Positions 18,904 to 27,386 of a stretch of DNA of 29,352 bases are shown here, piece after piece. Made by a program: the position numbers and the translations under genes. The DNA is from a virus. The notes under the pieces were generated by a model. It did no database searches. It was not told the DNA's origin and saw only the letters and a list, made by a program, of their open reading frames with translations. How positions within the stretch are numbered: the first letter of the stretch is position 1; each line of letters starts with the position of its first letter. The stretch lies in the IMG/VR virus record IMGVR_UViG_3300023170_000124, positions 1 through 29,352 of that record. One strand, 5' to 3'.

Positions 18904-18930
18904 ATTATACTACACATCTACTAAAAGCAA
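18904..18930 (-). promoter_or_regulatory. possible promoter ahead of fibre genes
   Basis: On the minus strand TTGCTT (18930-18925), a 15-base spacer and a perfect TATAAT (18909-18904) lie at the end of the 65-residue gene, about 25 bases before ATG 18880. The short spacer and imperfect -35 keep confidence modest. Confidence 0.4.
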
Positions 18931-19107
18931 GGAATAATCATCAGATAAATAATCTAATGTTAAAGCTGGTGTCCACATAGTTTTTTGTAGAACGTAGCTT
19001 ATTGTTGAACCTTCAGGTAATAAATCTATATCTTCATCTATAGGTTTATTTCCAATAGTATCTATTCCTAAACTTCCACCTTCTTTAAGCATTAATAACA
19101 TACCCAT
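18910..19107 (-). CDS. hypothetical protein (65 aa)
   Basis: A 65-residue acidic protein with no membrane segment or recognised domain. It starts one base inside the preceding stop (TAATG) and ends at the putative promoter for the next genes. Sequence is strand- and turn-rich (GSLGIDTIGNKPIDEDIDLL, LTLDYLSDDYSLLLVDV). As part of the tail block it may be a minor structural component. Confidence 0.65.
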   Translation of the reverse strand: MGMLLMLKEGGSLGIDTIGNKPIDEDIDLLPEGSTISYVLQKTMWTPALTLDYLSDDYSLLLVDV

Positions 19108-19775
19108 TATGAACCCATCACTAAAAATGGATGAACTTCAACAGGTGCAGCAACTTGATTAACATAAACTTTTTTTGAAGTGCTATCAGTTGCATCATAA
19201 ACTAAAACATAATCTGCTGCAGTATCTACTGTAATAGAAGTACCATCAGTAGCATTACTTATCATAGCTGTAGCTGATGAAGCATTAATAGCTGCTATAG
19301 CATCATCACCATCACTATTAAAATCTGATATAGCTGTTGTACTGTCTGTATCAAAATCTGTTAAAGCATCAGATAATGATGTAATATTTGTAGCAACTCT
19401 ATCGTTTTGGTCTTGTATATGTTGTGCAAGTACAGCCATTCTAACTGTAGTACCAATACCGTGTGATATACCTGTATCAGCTGCAGCACCTGCTGCTTCT
19501 TGTCTACCATCATAATCTCTTTCAACATCACTAAATGTTGTAGAACCTGATGTATGTGTTTTAACTACTACAATTTCTCTGTTAGATGTACTGTCTGGGT
19601 CAATAACTAAATATACCCAAGTATCTGCATCACCAGTTGTAGCTGATGTAATACCATTAGTACCATCTATTGTTGGTGTAGATGCAACGTCAAATGATGT
19701 AGCACCTGCACTAAAATCTGAATTAGCAATTGTAGATTCATAAAAGTTAAATACTTGTGTTGCTCTATCTGCCAT
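19107..19775 (-). CDS. tail fibre/stalk-like protein (222 aa)
   Basis: The start ATG 19775 is chosen over an upstream in-frame ATG at 19802 because it overlaps the previous stop (TAATG) and has GGAG five bases before it. The first 110 residues are beta-rich (TSFDVASTPTIDG, TWVYLVIDPDSTSN, REIVVVKTH); 'SHGIGTTVRMAVLAQHIQDQ' near 112-131 resembles a tail attachment element. Then comes a Ser/Asp/Ala repeat stretch (ITSLSDALTDFDTDST..) like a trimeric coiled stalk, and a C-terminal beta part. Fits a fibre or fibre-connector. Thr/Ser/Asp are strongly over-represented. Confidence 0.72.
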   Translation of the reverse strand: MADRATQVFNFYESTIANSDFSAGATSFDVASTPTIDGTNGITSATTGDADTWVYLVIDPDSTSNREIVVVKTHTSGSTTFSDVERDYDGRQEAAGAAADTGISHGIGTTVRMAVLAQHIQDQNDRVATNITSLSDALTDFDTDSTTAISDFNSDGDDAIAAINASSATAMISNATDGTSITVDTAADYVLVYDATDSTSKKVYVNQVAAPVEVHPFLVMGS

Positions 19776-21790
19776 TATGCTCCGTATCTCATTATACCCC
19801 AAGAAGCTATACCTGGTGTATGTATTGATGTTACTTCTTCAATAGTACCTTGTCTAGTACCACGCACTGTAATAATAGCATACATTGTATCACTTCCAAC
19901 TACATCATTAGATTGTATAGGATAACTTATTTGTTCTACTACACCTTTAATAATTTCTTGTGGTTCAAATATTTCTAATGTTACTGAATCACCTTCTTTA
20001 GCACGTAATGCTTTATATAAAGTATCTCCAAGACCTTTAACTTTTAATGGTTTTCTACCAGGTCTTTCTACTCTATCACTAATGTTTATAGGTATTTGTG
20101 CTACTACAAGTTCTGGTCTAGCTAATGCACGAAACTGTACTGATTTGACTTTAGGAGTTGACACACCATCTGTACTTTTAAGTATGACTTTACCTATAAT
20201 ATATCTTGACACTTCTGCTATTTGTTTTTCTTCGTCACCTGTACCACCAAGTTGTGTTAAAGCATTAGTAAACGTAGCAGACTCAGGTGCATCTAAATCT
20301 TCAAATCTAGTTGAGTATTGTAAACTTACTTGTGTATCTGCAGGCATTGTAACTGTAGATATTTCTGCACCTACAAACTGTTTACTTTCTGCTGTAAAAA
20401 AATCTGCAGCAGATAATACTAAATAACCTTCAGCTTCATATGTAGATGTTTCTTTATATACATCAGAACCTTCAACTACTACTACAAACTTACCATTAGA
20501 TTGTGTAATACCTGATACATAACTATTACCAACTGTTTGTAAATCTCTAGCCAAACCACCTGTTGGTAGATAATATCGCCACAAATTTACTTCATTAGTT
20601 GCTTCTTTAACACCCATATACACACTATCACGGCTTACAAACATAGCGTGTGGTGTTGTATCTACGTTATTAACAACCCATTCTTTTACTAATTGTCTAT
20701 TAGCAAGTACATATAAATCATCAGCATTAACAAGTTCTGCTCTGTATAACCTACCTACACTTCTTGTATTTTCTTTAGTACCAAAAAATATAATTCCTTC
20801 TGCAGCAGCAATAGAATGTATTTCTTCAAAAGGTATTTTGGTTTGTCCTTGATTTACAAATATTCCACTAGATAATTTAAATGAATATACATTACCATCA
20901 GTACTAGCAGCTAAAACTACAGCACCACCATCAACAATACCTGTTATTTGATGTGTAGGTTCTACTTCTATTATTGCATCTCCTGTTGCAAAAGCTGATG
21001 CCCAACTGTCTGCAAATGCATCACCTTCCCAAACATACTCTGCAGTACCATCATTACCAGTAACAAACAAAGTATTTTTAACAAACCATACGCCTGTTAA
21101 TCCACCTAATGTATTAAAAGCTGTGTTATGTGTAGACCAACCGTGTCCATCTGGTTCATAATGTATAAACTCTGAGTTAGAATTAGTAGCATCAGCAGTA
21201 GTAAAATATACTGTGTTTCCAAATGCAGCAGCACCTGTAAAGTTATAAGTTGCACCATTAGTTGCAGCTAATATAGAACTCCAAGTTCCTGCAGTAGCAT
21301 CATATTCGTGTACAGTTGTACCATCAGTAACGTATATATTACCATTAGTAGTTTGTGTCATATAGTTATTTGTATATGTACCACTTAATATTGCAGTGTC
21401 AGTAGTACCTTCATCAACATCTTTTGCTTGGTCAGTCGTATATAACAAATGTATATGATATGCAGTTTCATCATCTCCGTGAAATACATCAATACCTTTA
21501 CTATCCCAAAATCTATTAACATCATCTGGTTTACCATCACTTCTATGTGCAGTATCTAATCCTTGACCTGCAGAAAAATTGTTTCTTGAATATATACGAC
21601 CTAAGTTAGATGTAAAATCTTCAGGATTTTGTTTAACATTAACTTGTTGTCCTTGTTGTACATCAGATGATTGTATTGTCATAGCTCTATCAGGACCTAC
21701 AGCTGTACGTAAATATATATTATCTAATCGTATGTCATAACCAAATCGTCTTGGATTACGAACATTAGAAGTTGATGCAACTCTAGCCAT
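19775..21790 (-). CDS. large tail protein, beta-propeller-like (671 aa)
   Basis: A 671-residue beta-rich protein. The N-terminus (RRFGYDIRLDNIYLRTAVGP) leads into a long series of 40-50-residue strand clusters. Examples are 'TNGNIYVTDGTTVHEYDA', FGNTVYFTTAD and 'GIIFFGTKENTRSVGRLYR', which look like propeller blades. The last 200 residues (from about 470) form a different domain ending 'HTPGIASWGIMRYGA'. It is the largest gene of the tail block and follows the connector-like protein, so a tail tube/nozzle or hub is likely. I cannot name a family. Confidence 0.75.
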   Translation of the reverse strand: MARVASTSNVRNPRRFGYDIRLDNIYLRTAVGPDRAMTIQSSDVQQGQQVNVKQNPEDFTSNLGRIYSRNNFSAGQGLDTAHRSDGKPDDVNRFWDSKGIDVFHGDDETAYHIHLLYTTDQAKDVDEGTTDTAILSGTYTNNYMTQTTNGNIYVTDGTTVHEYDATAGTWSSILAATNGATYNFTGAAAFGNTVYFTTADATNSNSEFIHYEPDGHGWSTHNTAFNTLGGLTGVWFVKNTLFVTGNDGTAEYVWEGDAFADSWASAFATGDAIIEVEPTHQITGIVDGGAVVLAASTDGNVYSFKLSSGIFVNQGQTKIPFEEIHSIAAAEGIIFFGTKENTRSVGRLYRAELVNADDLYVLANRQLVKEWVVNNVDTTPHAMFVSRDSVYMGVKEATNEVNLWRYYLPTGGLARDLQTVGNSYVSGITQSNGKFVVVVEGSDVYKETSTYEAEGYLVLSAADFFTAESKQFVGAEISTVTMPADTQVSLQYSTRFEDLDAPESATFTNALTQLGGTGDEEKQIAEVSRYIIGKVILKSTDGVSTPKVKSVQFRALARPELVVAQIPINISDRVERPGRKPLKVKGLGDTLYKALRAKEGDSVTLEIFEPQEIIKGVVEQISYPIQSNDVVGSDTMYAIITVRGTRQGTIEEVTSIHTPGIASWGIMRYGA

Positions 21791-22800
21791 TAGGTTGGAT
21801 ACAATATACTATTTAACTGAACTGGTTCTGGATATTTAGACCTTAAATTACTTCTAGCTTGTTGTATTAATAACTGTTGATAACGTAATAAACTACTGCT
21901 AATACTATTAGAACTACCTACAGGATAGTTTTGTGCAGCCATTTGTTCTGTAATATACCTAGCATCAACATTTTTAATATCTTTACCAACTAACATTTGA
22001 GCAGCTACACCAGCCATAACAATAGGTTCATATTCTGTTTCTAAACCTACACTAGATAATGTTGTAGCTTCTGATGTAGGTGCTACAAATTTCTTTTTAA
22101 AAGTTACATACACAGTATGACCTGCTGATATACCTACAAACTGTACAGCATGAACTACGTTAGGACCTGAAGTATAAGTTTTAGTTCTTTCTGTTTGTGT
22201 ATCATCAGTCCATACAAAAGGATTAGGAAGGTCAATCATTTCTATAGCTACACCATTATATTTAAGTCCTGTTTGGTCTGAGCCTGATTGCCAATCTGTA
22301 TATTGTGATATAGCTTTTAATGGTGCTATTAAATAATTATTAGTATCTACATCACTACCATATGTACCAAGTAATTTATAACCTGTACTAGCAGTAAGTT
22401 CTATTGTTTCTACGGCAAATAATGTAGGATAAAGATTTTTAATTTGGTCTGATACTGCATCATATACTGCTTGTCTTGTAAATGCAGGAGCTATTTTAAT
22501 TATATCGTTTGCATCATGTGTAGTAGCAGTAGTACCTCTAACTCCACGTTCAACTGTTATTTCATTAGTAACGGCATTAAGAGATTTAGAAAACATTAAT
22601 TCTCTATTAACTTCTATAATTGCACCAGCACCTAATGCGTCTTCTTCTTCTGTAGAAAACAGACCTTCTTCATAGTTAATGGTGCTTTGTGTTGTAGTTG
22701 TTACATCACCAGTTAAATAAGAATAAGATTCAACAGAATCCATTGGCTCTAGGTATTCTCTAAATACCCTGTCTACTAGGTTGCCTATTGTGTCACTCAC
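21790..22800 (-). CDS. head-tail connector / adaptor-like protein (336 aa)
   Basis: A 336-residue protein. The start (VDRVFREYLEPMD) and the sequence GAIIEVNRELMFSKSLN, ITVERGVRGTTATTHDAND and 'VYDAVSDQIKNLYPTLF' (about residues 111-127) match a pattern I know from neck or adaptor proteins encoded a little downstream of the capsid gene in marine phages. The C-terminal half is beta plus helix and ends in PEPVQLNSILYPT. It overlaps the large tail protein gene by one base and probably joins head and tail. Confidence 0.72.
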   Translation of the reverse strand: MSDTIGNLVDRVFREYLEPMDSVESYSYLTGDVTTTTQSTINYEEGLFSTEEEDALGAGAIIEVNRELMFSKSLNAVTNEITVERGVRGTTATTHDANDIIKIAPAFTRQAVYDAVSDQIKNLYPTLFAVETIELTASTGYKLLGTYGSDVDTNNYLIAPLKAISQYTDWQSGSDQTGLKYNGVAIEMIDLPNPFVWTDDTQTERTKTYTSGPNVVHAVQFVGISAGHTVYVTFKKKFVAPTSEATTLSSVGLETEYEPIVMAGVAAQMLVGKDIKNVDARYITEQMAAQNYPVGSSNSISSSLLRYQQLLIQQARSNLRSKYPEPVQLNSILYPT

Positions 22801-22808
22801 AATGACTC

Positions 22809-23141
22809 CTAACTTTGTTTAAATATAAGTTGTATATTTCTATCAGCTAATTCAGTTGCATCTGAAGATACTCTAATAAATCCAGCAGTAGCAAAAGCCC
22901 AACCACTAGGGTCAACTCTTACAACATCACCAGCTGTAACTGTATAAGTTACTTCAGTACCATCAGTTTCTACTACATCTACCCAAGTACTTCCATCAAA
23001 TGAAAAATCAAATGTTACGGCTGTACCTGTCATAGCTGCAGGAAATACTATACCAGATAGTAATAAACCATCTGCTTGTACACCTGTAGAGTTAACTGCA
23101 TCTTCTGATATATCTATTAAAACTTTTTTTGATAATTGCAT
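22809..23141 (-). CDS. small capsid-decoration-like protein (110 aa)
   Basis: An all-beta 110-residue protein (VKLE-type strands: LLLSGIVFPAAMTGTAVTFD, STWVDVVETDG, 'FIRVSSDATELADRNIQLIF'). Size, strand content and position directly after the major capsid gene fit a head decoration protein or head-closure subunit. GAGGAC is the SD. A terminator hairpin (23167-23188) separates it from the capsid gene, so its level is probably lower than that of capsid. Confidence 0.68.
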   Translation of the reverse strand: MQLSKKVLIDISEDAVNSTGVQADGLLLSGIVFPAAMTGTAVTFDFSFDGSTWVDVVETDGTEVTYTVTAGDVVRVDPSGWAFATAGFIRVSSDATELADRNIQLIFKQS

Positions 23142-23166
23142 ATTGTCCTCACTATAGCAGAAGAAA

Positions 23167-23188
23167 TGGGAGGAAGGTGGATTCCCCC
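23167..23188 (-). terminator. terminator-like hairpin after capsid gene
   Basis: On the minus strand GGGGGGAA (23188-23181) pairs with UUCCUCCC (23174-23167), 8 bp with one G-U, loop of six. It is G/C-rich, unlike anything around it, and is followed by the moderately U-rich AUUUCUUCUGC. The G-U pair would be A-C on the plus strand, so it works in the late-block direction. Probably a partial terminator that sets the capsid to downstream ratio, or a 3' mRNA stabiliser. Confidence 0.62.
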
Positions 23189-23205
23189 CAAATCTTCAAA
23201 ATAAA

Positions 23206-24324
23206 TTAAGCTACGTCAGTAATCTTCAAATGGTATGAAGGAGGACCAAAGTCGTATCCCATTTCCATGTAGATTGCTTTAGCAACTTGTGCATTTGCAT
23301 CTTGGTCAATATCTCTTACGAATACTGTTCCGTATCCAGGGATATTTGTAAAGACTGGCTGTATAAAAGCAAAGTCTATGATGAATGCAGTATTTGCAGG
23401 AATGATATTAGGGTCAATAACCATCATACCAATTTGTCCAAATGGTGTGACAATTACGTCAATATCAATACCGGCTAAGTTTCTATCTCTAGGAAGAATA
23501 GCACCTGTAATACCAACGTTACCTGCTAGTAATTCTTTGTTAAGGTCCAATAATTGTTTTGGACTTAAGCAAAGTACTGGTTGTACCATTGGTGCGTGTG
23601 CATCATACAATCTCTTTAAAGAGTTTGCAATAGTATCCCAAGAAAGAACTTGGTCTGTTCCTGAACCATCTCCAGCTGTATCGTTGTAGTATACGTTACC
23701 ACCAACGAATGTTGGAGCTGTGTCATTATCTGCGTTAGCATTTAATGCACAGTATTCAGAAAGACCACGCATTTCTCTAGTACCAGCTCCTGGAGTTACA
23801 TTAGCTCCATCAGCAAAAGTACCATTGAATGCGAACCATTCTACTTCTCTAGCTACTTTTTCAAGAGCTAAAGACATTTGCTCTGCAAATTCATCAACGA
23901 TTGGATTAGAACCAGCTAGTCCAAGTTGTGTAGATGCGGATGTTGTACCATCTCCATCAGAAGCGTCAAAAGCTGCAGCTCCTAATGTGAAAGTATTTTG
24001 TTGTTGAAATGTTGCCATTGCAGTGTAAGTCATCTTGACACCTTTATGGAATATCTGTGTCACACCTGTGTAAGCAACTCTATCTCTACCGAGATATTCA
24101 GTTGGTGTATTACCTTCTTGACCTTTAGTAGGCTCAGAAGATACAGTGTGTGAGTCAGCAGCTTGGATTTGCCAGAAAGTAGATTGTAAAACCTTACCTC
24201 CGTTTAATCCACCTGTTGCAGATAAGAAAGGAGTTCTTTGACCACCTACACGGAATAGCTCCCCAGAAAAGTTATTAATATTCTGGGAGTAAATTGCGTT
24301 ACCTGTCAGAGTAATCTCTGCCAT
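23206..24324 (-). CDS. major capsid protein (SU10-like/DUF5309 type)
   Basis: A 372-residue HK97-fold-type capsid protein. 'LEKVAREVEWFAFNGTFADG' near 153-172, the region 'LCLSPKQLLDLNKELL' near 246-261, then RDRNLAGIDIDVIVTPFGQIG and 'NIIPANTAFIIDF' agree with the SU10/DUF5309 capsid pattern. Full length, with GGAGGTGTACA as a strong SD. It lies just after the scaffold gene and before a terminator-like hairpin. Compared with neighbours it uses more C/G-ending codons (for example runs of GCT, GGT, AAC), as expected for a very highly expressed gene. Confidence 0.88.
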   Translation of the reverse strand: MAEITLTGNAIYSQNINNFSGELFRVGGQRTPFLSATGGLNGGKVLQSTFWQIQAADSHTVSSEPTKGQEGNTPTEYLGRDRVAYTGVTQIFHKGVKMTYTAMATFQQQNTFTLGAAAFDASDGDGTTSASTQLGLAGSNPIVDEFAEQMSLALEKVAREVEWFAFNGTFADGANVTPGAGTREMRGLSEYCALNANADNDTAPTFVGGNVYYNDTAGDGSGTDQVLSWDTIANSLKRLYDAHAPMVQPVLCLSPKQLLDLNKELLAGNVGITGAILPRDRNLAGIDIDVIVTPFGQIGMMVIDPNIIPANTAFIIDFAFIQPVFTNIPGYGTVFVRDIDQDANAQVAKAIYMEMGYDFGPPSYHLKITDVA

Positions 24325-24362
24325 TGTACACCTCCGTATTGTGTCGTATTAAATTCTTTTAC

Positions 24363-24824
24363 TTATTTTTTTTGTTGTTCCATAGCATTTAACCTAGCTC
24401 TAAGTGAATCTTTAACAGACGCACCTTTTAATGCTTTAGCTAATTGCTCATTAACATCAAGAGGTATTTCTGAAGTAGAATTTGCATCAAGTGCAGCTAC
24501 TCTAGCACGTGCATCATCTTGTACAACCGGTTCAGGTTCAGATTGTGGTATAACCTCTACCTGTCCTGTTGGTTCAAAACCATACTCATCCTTAGCAAAC
24601 TGTGCGATAGACTCTAAATCTACAGGGCCATCATACACTTGTTTTAACGCCTTGCCGAAACCTTTGTCAGTAGATAATCCTAACTTACCAAAGACATTGT
24701 TAATTTCTTTATCTTTAAAAGAAGCTAACTCAGCCTCAAGTTTTTTGATAGTTTCATCTTTTCTATCAATTGTTTCTCTCATTTGTTTTACACCATGTTC
24801 TTGCGGTGCATCAAATTCTTCCAT
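24363..24824 (-). CDS. capsid scaffold protein
   Basis: A 153-residue, highly charged protein. It has a coiled-coil stretch (MRETIDRKDETIKKLEAELA, about 15-34), a helical middle (FGKALKQVYDGPVDLESIAQ), a Pro/Glu/Val-rich linker and a basic C-terminal helix (SLRARLNAMEQQKK) that would bind the capsid protein. This composition and the position directly upstream of the capsid gene are characteristic of scaffolds. GTGGAGGTACAAG is the SD. It is the first gene of a unit that has its own promoter and a structured leader (24825-25031). Confidence 0.8.
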   Translation of the reverse strand: MEEFDAPQEHGVKQMRETIDRKDETIKKLEAELASFKDKEINNVFGKLGLSTDKGFGKALKQVYDGPVDLESIAQFAKDEYGFEPTGQVEVIPQSEPEPVVQDDARARVAALDANSTSEIPLDVNEQLAKALKGASVKDSLRARLNAMEQQKK

Positions 24825-25018
24825 CTTGTACCTCCACTATGTATTAACCTATCAGACAAGACCATAGGCATCTTGCCGTGGTGCTACCTTTACCACTTGA
24901 CTTATCTCTCTGGTAGCTACAAGCTATAAGTCCATTACTCTACGATTTTAATACGAGCTTTCAACGTAGGCTTCGAAAGCTGATTTGCAGGTCTATTTGT
25001 AGCGGACCACGCAACGCT
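24825..25018 (-). ncRNA. structured leader of scaffold/capsid unit
   Basis: About 195 nt separate the promoter at 25026-25053 from the scaffold ATG. By complementarity (plus coordinates) four stems stand out: 24956-24962:24975-24981 (7 bp), 24899-24905:24926-24932 (7 bp, with an inner 4-bp stem), 24878-24882:24892-24896 (5 bp) and 24857-24861:24871-24875 (5 bp). Alternative pairings 24883-24888:24912-24917 and 24867-24870:24874-24877 compete with some of them. No gene fits. A 5' leader that controls translation or stability of the capsid messenger is the simplest view. Confidence 0.5.
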
Positions 25019-25025
25019 TAAACTT

Positions 25026-25053
25026 ATTATACACTAATCTTCTATTAGTCCAA
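25026..25053 (-). promoter_or_regulatory. promoter for scaffold/capsid unit
   Basis: On the minus strand TTGGAC (25053-25048), a 16-base spacer and TATAAT (25031-25026), preceded by TG. The -35 lies in the last codons of the 332-residue gene; the start point would be near 25019, leaving a leader of about 195 nt before the scaffold ATG. Confidence 0.6.
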
Positions 25054-26032
25054 CTATATTACCATCTTTTTGAATAGCTCCTAAAGTTGCTCCTTGCATT
25101 GATTGCATTTCTGCATTTATTCTTGTAACTCTTTTAGTTGCATCTGCATCTCCTAACGCAGCTTCTTCTAATGTTGTTATATCTAAATCTCTACCAATAC
25201 TTGAAGCACTACTTATAATTCCACTAGCATTTTCATACAATTGTCTAGCCATTTGCAAGTCCATACCTCGTTGTTTTAATTCATTAAATCTACCAAATGA
25301 ATATGAAAAACCTCTACTTACAGCTTCTGCACCTAATGTAATTGTATCTATAGCTCCATTTAATACTTTATCTTCTATTTTAGGATTAATTAAAGATGCA
25401 AATATTGTTGCATCATCATATTCTACACCTAAATAATCAGCTAACATATTTTTAACTTCAGGTATACGATTATTAATTGCAGCATATACTGTATCAATTC
25501 TTTGTTGAAATTCTACAGGTGCAACATCTCCAACCATTTCATTAAATTCATCTTCAAAATCAGAAAAATCTTGTATACCTATTTCTCTTAATGTATTTTT
25601 AAAACTTTCTTTTACACCTATAGCTTCTATTTCTGACATTTTAAGTGTTATTCCATCATCATTAAACAACCAACCAAATTCTTTTTTATATTCACTTGAT
25701 GCTCTTGTAAAAGATAAAGCTAAATCTTTATCACCACCATAATTTGCATAACCTTCAGCATATTTTTTAACTATTGATTCAGGTAAAAATCCATATAATG
25801 TTCTAGCAACAGATAAAGCATACTGATAATCTCCTCCAGATTGTGATTGAGATTGAGATGATTGTTGAGGTGGAGTATATTCTTTATAACCATCTCTTTC
25901 ATATCTTTCAAATTCAGATAATCCACCTGGGTCGTTTTGCCTAAGGTCTGTATTAACCATTTTGACATCACCACCAGGTCCTTGTACATAAATTTGACCT
26001 CGTCTTACTTCAATTACTGGATTTTCTGCCAT
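25034..26032 (-). CDS. probable virion protein (332 aa)
   Basis: A 332-residue mostly helical protein. An N-terminal strand part (PVIEVRRGQIYVQGPGGDVK) is followed by a Gln/Ser-rich low-complexity linker (residues 55-67) and then helices, among them 'SVARTLYGFLPESIVKKYAE'. No enzyme motif. It overlaps the 450-residue gene by one base. With its two upstream neighbours it forms a set of large helical proteins placed before the scaffold, possibly internal or portal-associated proteins ejected with the DNA. Confidence 0.72.
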   Translation of the reverse strand: MAENPVIEVRRGQIYVQGPGGDVKMVNTDLRQNDPGGLSEFERYERDGYKEYTPPQQSSQSQSQSGGDYQYALSVARTLYGFLPESIVKKYAEGYANYGGDKDLALSFTRASSEYKKEFGWLFNDDGITLKMSEIEAIGVKESFKNTLREIGIQDFSDFEDEFNEMVGDVAPVEFQQRIDTVYAAINNRIPEVKNMLADYLGVEYDDATIFASLINPKIEDKVLNGAIDTITLGAEAVSRGFSYSFGRFNELKQRGMDLQMARQLYENASGIISSASSIGRDLDITTLEEAALGDADATKRVTRINAEMQSMQGATLGAIQKDGNIVGLIED

Positions 26033-27384
26033 TATCTAATCCTTTGTGTTGACGGTTCTAAGAAATTTTGACTTCGTATAATGTTTCCACCAAAAGAAGA
26101 TATCATATCTCTTGCAAAATCATTAACTACACTACCTATATTATTTGCTAAACCTTCTTGTACTAAATATTTATTAGCTTCATTAACATCATTTAATGTA
26201 GCTACTTTGTTATAAACATATCCATACTTACCATCTGGGTCTATTTCCATATCCCATTTGTTTTTAATAGTATTTTTTGTAATTCTATCTATAACACTCC
26301 ATTTAGTTTCTTTATCGTATTGTGGATATAAAGCATATCTTGCATCTTTTAATTCATTTTCTAAAGTTTCTAAATATGAAGCATCTTGTCTATATTCACC
26401 AGCATGTTTTCCAATTTCATCTATGTAATCTTTTTTTGCAGAAGGAGGTAACCAGTCATCTATAACAGTCATAACTTCTTTTTCACCAACTGTAGTTTGT
26501 TCAATAGTAGAATTTGTTATAAACGATTCTAAATCTTTATCTAACGGTGTATCTCTATATTTATCTACTAATCTAAATAATTGACTTCTAGCTTTATTAT
26601 TATCCCATGAACCCATAACAACTTTATTTGCTATCCATTCCATAGTTTTATCATCAACACTTGCACCACTAGGTAATAAATCATATAAATATCCTTTTTG
26701 TGCTGATAAATCTAAAGCATATTGTGCTTCATTAACATTGTAAAAATCTAAAGCAGTAATTTCAGGTTCTGTCAAATTAAGTTCTTTTAATACTTGACTC
26801 ATAACTCCTGCAGTATTTACATAATCATTAGCTGAAGCTATATCTTGAAATAATAAATATCCTTCTTGCCATTTTCTTCTATAAGTTGGAGATTTAAATT
26901 TAGTAGTTCCTTCATTTAATTTATTAAAACTATTCATTGCTATATCTATTTGGTCTGAAATAGTAAAATCAGTAGTAGACATTACTACAGCTTCTTCAGG
27001 TGTTAATGTTCCAATTTGTGTTTGAAAGAAATTTTCTGGTACTTCTATCCAGTTTTCTGTTTGAACATACATACTATCGTATTCAGTTGGAGTAACGTAA
27101 TGAGCTGTTTCATCTTTTACCATATCTTTAATGTATTCAAATGGATTTCCACCTTTATAATCAATAACATCTGTATAATCTTCTGCTGGATTAAATGCTA
27201 AATATTCTCCAGTTTCTGTGGGAACTATTATTTTATAAGTTAAACTTGATAAAAAAGCTTTGTTTAATTCAAATTTACTTGTACCTCCAGCTTGATATAA
27301 TTCTTTTTCTATTTCTTCTAATGATTTAGGACCAACAATAATTATTACTGCTCCAGGAGGTAATTTAGTTTTATCTAAAGCCAT
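26032..27384 (-). CDS. probable virion protein (450 aa)
   Basis: A 450-residue, acidic, helix-rich protein with many aromatic residues. The N-terminal segment (PPGAVIIIVGPKSLEEIEKE) contains a short hydrophobic strand, not a P-loop, as the Gly-Lys-Ser/Thr is absent. Internal repeats were not seen. It lies two bases downstream of the 595-residue gene and overlaps the 332-residue gene by one base. Context suggests a structural or ejection protein; no family recognised. Confidence 0.72.
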   Translation of the reverse strand: MALDKTKLPPGAVIIIVGPKSLEEIEKELYQAGGTSKFELNKAFLSSLTYKIIVPTETGEYLAFNPAEDYTDVIDYKGGNPFEYIKDMVKDETAHYVTPTEYDSMYVQTENWIEVPENFFQTQIGTLTPEEAVVMSTTDFTISDQIDIAMNSFNKLNEGTTKFKSPTYRRKWQEGYLLFQDIASANDYVNTAGVMSQVLKELNLTEPEITALDFYNVNEAQYALDLSAQKGYLYDLLPSGASVDDKTMEWIANKVVMGSWDNNKARSQLFRLVDKYRDTPLDKDLESFITNSTIEQTTVGEKEVMTVIDDWLPPSAKKDYIDEIGKHAGEYRQDASYLETLENELKDARYALYPQYDKETKWSVIDRITKNTIKNKWDMEIDPDGKYGYVYNKVATLNDVNEANKYLVQEGLANNIGSVVNDFARDMISSFGGNIIRSQNFLEPSTQRIR

Positions 27385-27386
27385 TA

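Noticed and set aside
26032-27384. P-loop-like VGPKSLEE at the start of the 450-residue protein.
   Set aside because: The G-x4-GK-S/T pattern is not fulfilled and no Walker B follows; it is not an ATPase by sequence.
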